A stretch of 64,000 nucleotides of DNA from Mytilus edulis (Eukaryota; Mollusca; Bivalvia; Mytilida; Mytilidae). Each line of letters starts with the position of its first letter. The first letter of the stretch is position 1. The notes below the pieces were generated by a model, which ran no database searches, had not been told where the DNA came from, and saw only the letters and a list, made by a program, of their open reading frames with translations. A program made the position numbers and the translations under genes. Positions 31,926 through 43,900 of the stretch are shown here, one piece after another. Location: NCBI RefSeq assembly GCF_963676685.1, contig NC_092348.1:27813386-27877385 (forward strand), written 5' to 3'.

Positions 31926-34900
31926 CTTAAAAAAAAAAGGAATTGGATGTATAAAGTAAATATAGGTTTGTTCTCTCTCAATACTAATATATATTGAAAA
32001 TTCAGCTACTTCAAAATATTATTTAATAAAATTTAGACTGAAATTTTGTTTTCTTTTTTTACTGATTCAATGTTTTAACATTTTACTTAATTCGAGTGGT
32101 TGCTTGAATGCCACACTACATATTTTTTTTCAAAAGTCAAGTGGTAGCTTGCATGACACATCATATAATTTTTGTTTCAAGAGTCAAGTGGTAGCTTGCA
32201 GGACACATCATATATTTTTTTTTTCAAAAGTCAAGTCATATATATATACAACTCGTCTAATCATTATGATTGCGTTGGATAAAAACCGCAATTTTTATAC
32301 TTGTGCATGTAACAAATTTCGTTGTAGAGAGGTCTCTATACAGCAGAAACAACATTTTCCAAAAGACCAAAAGAGTGAGAAAAAAAAAATATAACAAAAC
32401 GCATTTGACTAACAGGTCGAACAACTGATGTTCTTAAACCCTGCTGACTGCCATTGACCATTGCCAAAAAAATTGATCACAAGATGTGACAAAATGGATC
32501 TCTATATTAATTTAATACCAAGTAAAAAACAATTAACTTGCAGCAAAAATGGTAAACCACAACATGAGGTGCTAATTTTTTTATACATCAAATTCAGAAA
32601 ATTAGTTTATACAGAATAACAAACAAGCCTACCAAAAATTCTTCAATACATTTACCCAAATTTTGTTTAAAATTTTTTGTTGTTGTAGGGATGTATAAAT
32701 ACCCTGCCTGTTTTCTCGTTTGAATTGTTTTACATTTGTCATTTCAGGGCCTTTTATAGATGACTATGCGGTATGGGTTTTGCTCATTGTTGAAGGCCAT
32801 TGCAATTGGTGACCTATAGTTGTTAACTTCTATGTCATTTGGTCTCTGGTGGAAAGTTGTTTCATTGGCAATTATACCACATCTTCATATTTTTACAAAT
32901 ACAAATAGAAATTCAAAGGTTGTAGTTTGTTGCTTTATATCATATTGTTTTGTATATAATCAGGCCGTTAGTTTTCTCATTTGAATTATTTTACATTTGT
33001 CATTTAGGGGCCTTTTATTGCTAACTATGTGGTATGGGTTTAGCTCATTGTTGAAGGCCGTACGATAATCTATAGTTAGTAACTTCTGCATCATTTAGTC
33101 TCTGGTGGAGAGTTGTCTTATCATTCCACATCTTCTTATTTTTATATTCATTAATAACTTAAGGTCAAACCAACTAACCCCCAAATGAAGTAAAACAGCA
33201 TGCATGATTAACCTTGTGATAAATACCTCATGTTCAAATCCACTCTGTAGAACACTGTTCCTGGCTATCTCACACATATCACAAGAACTTAGCTTCCATA
33301 CCTGGGAAGCAATACTATACTCCTCCATCAATGGTTCCTATTATAGAATAAAATTATCTTGTAACTTAGACAAATGGTACTTTTTTAATTACCAAAAAAA
33401 AAATTGCCACATTATTATTATCAGCATCATGTAATTTTTGTAATTTGATAGGTTACCTCAAGTCTATTTTCATTTCACATGTTATAATTTTATGTATCTG
33501 GTATAGAATTTAATGCAGTTTAATTCTGATAGAAATAAAATACCAAAATGCTCATATTCAAAATTCCAAAAAACATGAACCCCATCAAAACCAATGTGAA
33601 CTCATGTTATCTGAGAGGGTAAGCAGTTCCTGCTCCATTAGTGGCACCTGGTCCGAGACCACAGCTATTTCGTAGTGCATTTCTTTTAGAACATAAATGA
33701 AAATAAAAAAAATCCCACCTGCGCTTTCTCAAAGAAATTTTTACAGTGTGTTGTACTACTTTTGGGACAAACTATATCAAAATTATAGAAAACTTCATCA
33801 GCTCTAACTCAAAATATGGACAATTTTGTGTTGAGGGCGTCTTGAAATCTTTTGACAGCTTCTGAAGTGCTTATTTTTAACCTTTTTAAGCTGGACCAAA
33901 TCACTACTTTCCTTTAAAATTCTGGACCCAAATTTTTTTACAGTGTAATTTTACCCCCCTACTTGCAATTTGAGGCATTAATCATGGAGAAATAAATTTG
34001 GAAGGGGTATAAAAATTAATGGCAAGAAACCCACTGTCAACACTAGGGACTATATTCGTGAACAACGAAAATCAAGGGACGACAATTGTGGTCTCGGACC
34101 ACCTGTTGTGTTGCTCATGGCATGTAAAAATCTGGTGGTAGTTGCATGAGGTGATTGAGGAATAGAGGACATTGTGGAATCAACAAGTGGAACGTATCCA
34201 TTGGTCATCTTTGAGAAAGATATTCCATAATGGTCAACCAAATCATGATAATGCCTGTACATTTAATAATGGGATTACTTCATCCTTGGTTCTATATATA
34301 GCTTTCTAGTAGGCAGCTACCTTTTATCAACAAAATCATGGTAGCAAATGCAAGCTCTGAATATGCTATCAATTGGCAGGTATTTACTCAATATGCAGGT
34401 GCTGCTGAAATTTTTCTACATACAAATGGAATGTTCACAAAAGGAAAATTGAAATCACAATTTAGTATCCACAACTGTTTCACATGTTGGGTTTTCAAGT
34501 GAATTTTCAATACTAGTACTTAATTCCCTTATTAGGCAGTTGATAACCTAACTGAAGCTTTACTTCTCCCTTCTTTGCCTAAAAAAATGTGATACAAATA
34601 TTATTCAAATATAATTTTCTTCAAATAAAACAACAATTCAGTATCCCTTTAACAAAAAAATTTAAGTGTAAAATTTATCGTAAGTCTAAAATATTCCTTT
34701 AAAAAACAATTCAACTAAATATTTTTATCGTAAGATTAATTTTACACTTAAGATTTTTTGTGAAAAGGGCTACAGATGTATAAAAGTGAAGTGTAGAAAC
34801 TTCCCTGCATACTGTGGATGCATTTATTTTCGTGGGTATAAATTTTCGTGGATTGAGGAAAACTTGCATTTTCGTGGACAATTGATTTCGTGGTTTTGCC

Positions 34901-37900
34901 AAAATCTACATACAAAGGCTATAGAAAATTTGTAATTCCTTGAACTTTTAAATTCGTGGTTTACCTGTACACACGAAACCCATGAAAATTAGTATCCAAG
35001 GAATAATGATGAATCCACAGTATACTTAATACAACAGCAATAGCTTAGAAAGATTAGACATCGGCAGAAAATAAATGTTGTACATTGATGGTAGAAATGT
35101 TTTGAAAATCTCACATCTTTTTGGTGGAGTAAAATTGTGTACAGACAAATCATGTTACATAATTTAATTTACCTTAGTGAAATGGAACTGCAGTGGATCA
35201 TCTGTGGACAGGGATACATTCAGCCCTCTGTTGAAGTATTCTGGCAGTGGATTGCGCTGATAGTTGAGGAATAATGAGTTATTACTCAGTGGTGACATAG
35301 CTATCCCTATCTGTGACATATAGTACAGATACTGGAGTACAGGAACCTACAAAATAATGGGTTATTACTAAGAGGTGACAGTTAATCCTATCTGTGACAT
35401 GTAGTACAGATACTGGAGAACAGAAACCTACAGCAAACAAAACTTGTATAAAAATCTTATTTTTAGTCAATATCCAAATTCCATGCTTACTGAAAATACT
35501 ATGAATTCCTTTATTTTTTTGGGTACCAATTTTTGTTGATTCAGAAAAGTTTCAGAGAAGAAGATTTATGTAAGATAAAAAAAATGGTAGAATTCGTCAT
35601 AAAAAGGCAATGACTCCAATAAGGAGACTTCTGACAATTTCACCCATGTTAACTTATTTGTAGATCGTGTCTGTTTGATCACTTTTCCTATTTAAAGTTT
35701 CTCTCTATTTATTACTGTTTTCAAAATAATAGGCGAAAATGAAAAAAAATCAGTAATATTTGACATTTAACAAAGGGCAATAACTCCTACAAGAAGTTGT
35801 CTGGCAGTTTTGATGAAAATGGACAGCAGGTAGATCTTAACATTCTGAATATCCTACACCTGTCCGATTTTCTCTATTCATAGCTTTTTTCAAGATAACA
35901 GAAAAAACTTTTACCGCTATAATCTATTTTTATCCATGTCAATTGGCAGGTGGGGGTCATTGGACATATTTTTAAAACTAGATACCCTAATTAATATATG
36001 GCTATTATCTATTTTGAATTTATTGAACCATAAAACTAATTTTTGACTCTTCACATTGAATAATCCGCGAAGCGTGTCGCAATCAAAATTGACAACATTG
36101 AAAATAAAACTAATAATTTTAACCAATCAGAAGACAGTAAAACACTAAATTTATTTATTTATGATTGTGGCCAAGTTTGGTTAAATTTGGCCCAGTAATT
36201 TCAGAGGAGAAGATTTATGTAACAGATAACAACGACAGATGACGATAACAGACGCCAAGTGATGAGGAAAGCTCACTCTGGCCTTTCAGCCAGGTGAGCT
36301 AAAAGTACACTCTAAAATTTTGTCAAAATCTAAATAAGTGTATGTGTGTGTGACTGTATCATTTAAACCCCAAATGTGTGTTCTATTTTAGCCATGGAGG
36401 CCTGTTAGTTGGTCATTGGTAATGAAAATTAATTTAGACACTCTAAGGATGCTTCAGGATAAATTTAGTTGAAATGAGCCTAGAGGTTTCAGAAGAGTAA
36501 TGGTTAGTTGAAATCCATACCTTTCTTAGAACTAAGCCATGGGAAATGTTTTCTGCAAATAGGAAACCTGCTACAAGATGTGTAACATTTCCTGCCTCAC
36601 CACAATGTGGTCTCAGGACAAGTGTGTGCATTCCTCTCTCTCTGTAAAGCAATAAAGTAAATGATCAAATTGTATTTAATCTAGTGATTATTGTGAAAGT
36701 ATGATTCCACCTGCAGCAAATAATAAAAAATGGTACTAAACAACCAGTTTTTTACATTAATAATATTTATAAAGCTAACAAGATTAGGAATTGTCCTTTG
36801 ACACTTTCTCTTTGGCTAAATGATATCATTGATAGAGGTTATAATCATAGTGCTGTTGTTTATTCATTCATTCCAGTATTTCTGGAATGAACATCAATAA
36901 GTTAACTTATAATTTGAAACAAAACTAAAATGTTTCTTTTCTTTCTTCTGCATTGAAATTCTTAACAAATTTAATTTTGTGCATTGCATTGTTAATTCTT
37001 TCTGTACTGTAATAGTTTATAACCCTGTTTCATGTGCATGTGCTTGTCACAAGTAATGTTGTCTTAGGTTGTAACTAAATGTTTTTGTCTACTAGGAATA
37101 TTTGGTATTCATGGCAGATTTTTTATAGTCTCTCAGGGATCTCCATGGATGAAAATTGAACCATGGAGGAACTTTCACCATTACAAACCATGTCTACGCT
37201 GTACAGTGTAGCACGATAGGAAGTATTTTATCCCTCCATACAAGGAATGGTGAACATGCTAATTCATTGCTTATCTAAATTATATTTATTTGAATTTTCA
37301 TTATAGAATTAGAAGTATCAATATGTTCATTTATTGCCGTTTTTAATCATTCAAATGCCAAGTCTTCATGGTCCCCCCTTAGTCGAGAATGACCAAAATC
37401 TGTCATGAAGGTCCCCATGTAGATTTCTTGTATTTTTGGTAATTGTTATGGGGGGTTTAAAATCATATGATGTGGAGCTTATTTTTCATGGACACTGTCA
37501 AATTCAGAACCCATTACCAGTATGGCTGATTTGCAGCAACAACAAAACGATTCGTACGGGTTATGTAAAAGGTTAAAGAGATTTGTAAAGCAAATGAAAA
37601 GGTTTTTAATGACTTTATCTGACAAATTGATGCTTTGCAACATGCATCTTTCGAGTCTGAATAGAAACCGGAAACGCGGATGTATCAATTTGATTGTAAT
37701 ATACGAAATGAATTCGGAATTACGATACGATATTTCTTTACAGGAAATATTTATAAGTTTTTACTTTTAAACTTTTAAAGTAATTCTAAATTATCGTTAC
37801 AGCAGTACTCGAGTTATATGCGATGAAATAATATTTACTGTTTTGCGTCTTATTTTGTTCTTCTTAAAACAGGGGGATGCTGATTGCGTAAGTCAAAATA

Positions 37901-40900
37901 AAGCATGTGTTCGACTTGTTAAACTGTTTTCTTTGTTACTGGATTATTAATTTATTAATTTAATCTAAATTATCATAATCATTTGCTGAAACTTAGTTGA
38001 TTAATTCGACAAATGGATCGTCTACCCTCAGATAGTATTCTCCTGTCTGGTTTATTGATCTACCTGTACAAGCTCAGGTACAAGTGATTAGCGATCTTAA
38101 TCCGGATATCCCTCAGGCATTAGAACTGTGTTGGACTATAACATAAAAAGCCTAAGGGTTATGCAATTACATGCATTTGATTATAATTGATAAAAAAATG
38201 GCGTCGGGCTACAACAAATGATGAAGTTTTGAACGATGGCGCAAGACAATTTAACGATGGCGCAAGACAATTTAACGATGGGGCGAGTCATTTGACGATG
38301 GCGCAAGACATTTGAACGATGGCGGGGCGCCATCGTTAAACAGGCCATGGAGATCCCTGGTCTCTGTTAAATTTATTCACAACTTTTTCAATGGCTTTTG
38401 AGATTTCGAACATGACATATTGTTAAGACACTTGTCTATTGTTGAAAAACCTTCAGTTTGCCTCTAGATTTCTACAGTTTTTTTTTGTATCATTTAGTTG
38501 CTGTCTTAATGACATATACCCAACATATCCTTTTATTCAAATATACAAATGAAAAGGACTAAATCTCTTCTTTGTGTTCACAGTGAACTTAGCATTCAAA
38601 CTTATCTATTACTAGATGTGTGGTCTTTAATTTCTTTGTTAAACCCCATACCTTCTGAAGTGGTTTAGAACAGCCAGATTAGCATACATAAAGTATAAGT
38701 AGTATGTATATGGAGGATTGTCCAATCCAGTCCAGTCTTCTGGTTCAGGTGTATCCTTAGTAAACTGGATATGTTCTGATTTAGATTCATCATCTACAGA
38801 GTCAATTCCAGATACCTGTTCAAGGATTAGAATGTTATAATAAATTAAAATCATATATATAGCTTCTTAATTAAAGTGGCTGTGAGCACTGAGAGGGGTG
38901 CATAATTCTTTCAATGTGCATTGTGAATAAAAATTAAGCAAAGAAACATATCTATGCAGTATTTTGAATGAGTTGTCTCCCTTCGTCAATAATTGTGGCT
39001 TGAACATATCAATTAATATATCATGCACTAATTTTTGTTTACTATTATTTGGGTTTAAGAATGCACAATGTGCAATTGAATTCTCTATAGTCATGGGCTG
39101 GTTAAGGTGCATCTGGTGTCTTCTACCGTCTTTGGTAGTAAAATAGCATAAAATTATTGTTCTAGATCTTTTATAAATGTGCAAATTTTGAGAGAATAAT
39201 GTAATTCAAGACTTTTCATCTATCAAAATGAAAAAAACATGTGTTTTATCATATTTTACGACTGTTTTTTACAAATACAGAATATTTTTTATTTTTAATA
39301 AAAAAACCAATCAACTTTGCCATACAAGGGGAGATAACTTCCTTTTTCTATTTTTTTGTAATTATAATGAGCACATCTACCCAGAATCAAATTTACACCT
39401 TTCAATGTCTTTACTATATTACACAATGACCTTCCCATCTAATATAAATACTTGAAATACTGTCATACTCCCTTTATAGAATTAAGAAGATGTGGTATGA
39501 TAGCCAATGAGACAACTCTCCACCAGAGACCAAATTATGTAAAAGTTAACTATAGGTCAGTTTGTGTGCATGGTTTTTCTTTTCTAAATCCCTTTACTAT
39601 ATTACACATAGATAGAGAATTCAGTTAAGATTTTGTACCATTCTATAATTAATTTTTTTAAAGATGTAATGTTCTGTGGACTTTTGTTTGCCTTTTCATC
39701 ATTTTTTTATTGGCCACTGTGTTGTTTGTTTTTCGTCTACATTGTTTTTAATTGGCCATGGTGTTGTTTGTTTTTCTTCTACATTGTACTTTATTGGCCA
39801 TGGTGTTGTTTGTTTTTCTTCTACATTGTATTTTATTGGCCATGGTGTTGTTTGCTTTTCTTCTACATTGTATTTTATTGACCATGGTGTTGTTTGTTTT
39901 TCTTCTACATTGTATTTGATTGGCCATGGTGTTTGATTTTCTTCTACATTGTATTTTATTGGCCATGGTGTTGTTTGTTTTTCTTCTACATTGTATTTTA
40001 TTGTCCATGGTGTAGTTTGTTTTTCTTCTACATTGTATTTGATTGGCCATGGTGTTGTTTGTTTTTTTAAAGATGTAATGTTCTGTGGACTTTTGTTTGC
40101 CTTTTCATCATTTTTTTATTGGCCACTGTGTTGTTTGTTTTTCGTCTACATTGTTTTTAATTGGCCATGGTGTTGTTTGTTTTTCTTCTACATTGTACTT
40201 TATTGGCCATGGTGTTGTTTGTTTTTCTTCTACTTTGTATTTGATTGGCCATGGTGTTGTTTGTTTTTTCTTCTACATTGTATTTTATTGTCCATGGTGT
40301 AGTTTGTTTTTCTTCTACATTGTATTTTATTGGCCATGGTGTTGTTTGTTTTTTCTTCTACATTGTATTCTATTGTCCAGGGTGTTGTTTGTTTTTTTCT
40401 ACATTGTATTTGATTGGCCATGGTGTTGTTTGTTTTTCTTCTACATTGTATTTGATTGGCCATGGTGTTGTTTGTTTTTCTTCTACATTGTATTTGATTG
40501 GCCATGGTGTTGTTGTTTTTCTTCTACATTGTATTTGATTGGCCATGGTGTTGTTTGTTTTTTTCTACATTGTATTTGATTGGCCATGGTGTAGTTTGTT
40601 TTTCTTCTACATTGTATTTGATTGGCCATGGTGTAGTTTGTTTTTCTTCTACATTGTATTTAATTGGCCATGGTGTAGTTTGTTTTTCTTCTACATTGTA
40701 TTTGATTGGCCATGGTGTTGTTTGTTTTTCTTCTACATTGTATTTGATTGGCCATGGTGTAGTTTGTTTTTCTTCTACATTGTATTTGATTGGCCATGGT
40801 GTTGTTTGTTTTTCTTCTACATTGTATTTGATTGATCCCTTTGTATCTTTTCTCTCTTTTTTCATAGAGATTTATAGATTATCGTTGATCATCTCAACGA

Positions 40901-43900
40901 GATTGATTTTCTCGCTTGAGCCGGGACGGCGAAAGCGAGAAAGGCAATCAAGTTGAGATGACCAATGATAATCTGTTTATCGCTATTTTACCTATGACGA
41001 CGTTGTCAATTTCATGTCAATTTCGTTAGCAACGCCACGTGTCTGCTAAGTTTCTAGCGATAATTTTTCCATCTCAAGCCAGTAGCATGATATGAAAATT
41101 ATCACAAAAAAAAGATCAAACGAAAAATGCACAAAATAGCGATAAATATAACTATTTCTAGTAGACATTTTATCATTCGTTATTATCAAATTCTATTTTA
41201 AATGCCTAGATTACTTACATATCTGAGGAAAGCATGTAACTCTGGATGTGAACTAGGATCGTTGGTCACTTCAAATAAGGGCAAGAAAATATTCTCAAGT
41301 ACATCCTGGAAACTGTTCACCAAATTATTTGACTTGTAAACATCACTGTAAAAATAATTTATTCACTTTTAAATATTAAAAAGTTTCAAATTAAAAAAAA
41401 AAGTTCTATAGATGTCTATGCTTTTTATGTTCTTTGTCAGAACAACAATTTTTTTTCTCTGTGAAATGGATGAAAATAATTTAAGTCATCCTTCCAACTA
41501 GTAATTTTCCAATATAACATCTCTTTCACAATAACTTTCAATTAACAATCATTTAGACAATTTAGATATATTTGTATTCTTGTTTCATTATTGATGGTAT
41601 TCAGCTGAGGGTTTTAAATGAATTCTATTTAAACACTCAATTAAGCTTATTTTTTTACTTGTAGCATAAGTCCAGCAAAATTTAGTCTGATATACACTAA
41701 TGGGTGATCCTTTTTGGAATCTATTTCATCTTTATTTTTTTTAAATTTACAGAAATTCCATTGAAAATCAACAAGTAACATTTCCAGGGATGTGGACTGT
41801 TAAAACTACAAAGTTAAAACTCAAAACACAATTAACATTATACATGTCAAAGGTTGTGACCATTACTTGACCTTGACATTGACATCAAGACAGTGGCAGA
41901 TTCAGAAATTTTCATAAGTGGGGGCCCACTGACTGACCTAAGAGGGGGCCTGCTCCAGTCACGCTTCAGTGATTCCTTATATAAGCAACCAATTTTTCTC
42001 TGCAAGAAATTAATATAAAACCTTTATAATTATTGCTAAGAAATTATAGGTTAAAGTTTATATAAGAGATGTCTGAATTTTACCTTTTACTAATTGGGTG
42101 AGGTGGGGGTAGGGGACATTTCGTGCTTTACAGGAATAAGTGAATTTATTTTACCTTTTAAGGGTATATGATTTAATGTTTTGTAAAATGCTCGTAAATT
42201 CATATCATTTACAAGCAAAGTTCTGCAGAAACGTAAGTGTAAAGTGCAATTAAATCATAATGAAATTATTTAATAACTAGTGACATTTTCAGCAATTGTT
42301 TTTATGTTGACCATCGAAAACAATTTCATGTTTCCCATAACAAATAAGCAAACTTTATGTGTGTGTGTTTATCATATACTCAACAAATTAAGCTTTAAGG
42401 AATTAGGGGATGTTCATTTGATACTTGTGGTGTGTTTGACTAAACTTACTATAATCTTGGCACCTGGATAAGCCATCTTACATTATTTGAGTACACTTTG
42501 TGGGTAACTGCCCACTTAGCTAGTTTGTCCCACTCGTCACGAGATCGACCATAAATAGAGAGTCTGTACTCAGCATTCTGATATTTACTCTCCTCCAGGT
42601 CACTCATCACTTCCTAAAAATAAAACGAATAACAAATTCTATATCAGGACTTTGATTAAAAGTTTTTAGATCTGTAATTTTAACTCGATAGGATCTTTAT
42701 TCTTGAAGTTATAAATTCTAAATAGAATCATGAATATAAACCAGGCTAAAATTATGTTTGAAATAGTCCAATAGACCTCATGAATATGACCCAGGCTAAA
42801 ATTATGTTAGAAATAGTCCAATAGACCTCATGAATATGAACCAGGCTAAAATTATGTTAGAAATAGTCCAATAGACCTCATGAATATGACTCAGGCTAAA
42901 ATTATGTTAGAAATAGTCCAATTGACCTAATGAATACGAACCAGGCTAAAATTAGGTTGGAAATAGTCAAATAGACCTCAGATCTACTTTATTATTCAAT
43001 AGTATGATAAAAAAAACATATATTATCAATTATGACTATTTCCAGCTTTCATGTGTCAGTTGATAATGAAAGACAACGTAATTATTTTGAAATTCTACAG
43101 GCACTTGCCTACATTAATTTTAGACAAATCTTTATTAAGATGTCTTTTATCTTATTTTAGTATTGTTGCATTGCTGTCTTATTGCTGTATACACTAAAAT
43201 TAAAATAAAAATATCAAAAAGTTCTGCACCAGAGCCATTTTTGTAACAAAAAATTGGATAACCTTAGACCCCGTTCACACTTGGATATTTAGATTGATTT
43301 AAACTAGATCGGTTCACTTTAGATTGATGTAAGCCCAATGTGAATGCTTTGAATTTATCTTGAATCGGTCTGAACTAAAACACCAAGAGATGTAGTCTAG
43401 TTTGAATTGATCTAAAGTGAACCTATCTAAATTTATATGTGAAAACAGAGATCGATCTAAACTAGTATGATTGAATCCAAAATAATTTGTGCGCATGTAT
43501 GTCGGCAAATTTACATGTGCAATTGATTACAAAATGGATGACCAACACAAAAGGGCTGAAAATTAACGAAAAACTATATGAACAGCAGTATCAACATTTG
43601 ACTTGTAATTCAAGTGAAACAATAACTTCATCCATTATTTTTTTTGCAAGCATGTGTATCAACACATTAATTTAATTAGATATTTTTATTTATACACAGT
43701 GTTTACAATTTACAGGGATAATAAGGTCAGATCGATTGCATTATTACATGTGTGAACGCAGTGGTTCAGAATAGACCGATAGAGATCGTTAGGATTAAAG
43801 ATAATGTGAACGCTAACTGGTTTTATTTAGATCGATTCAAATTTAGATCGATTTATAAAAAGCTAGTGCAAACAGGGTTTTATTTTCATTTCATTGGACA

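Larger units (their letters stand above)
37134..38359. mobile_element. DNA-transposon-like element, 15-bp inverted ends and 6-bp target duplication
   Basis: The ends are perfect 15-bp inverted repeats: CAGGGATCTCCATGG at 37134-37148 and its complement at 38345-38359. GTCTCT flanks both sides directly (37128-37133 and 38360-38365), as a target duplication. The element is 1226 bp. It has an 82-codon frame at 37522-37770 and a 21-bp repeat array with a hairpin near its right end. CAGGG ends recall hAT-like elements, but those usually duplicate 8 bp, so the superfamily is left open. It is in an AMP deaminase intron. Confidence 0.75.

Noticed and set aside
38867-39184. 105-codon minus-strand frame next to an AMP deaminase exon
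   Set aside because: It is separated from the exon by an intron acceptor, has no family similarity, and the exon's own acceptor fits the reading frame without it.
39633-40956. Several 90-160 codon frames on both strands with [14 protein letters not shown] or [12 protein letters not shown] repeats
   Set aside because: They are the 42-bp minisatellite read in different frames; stops are missing because the unit length is a multiple of three.
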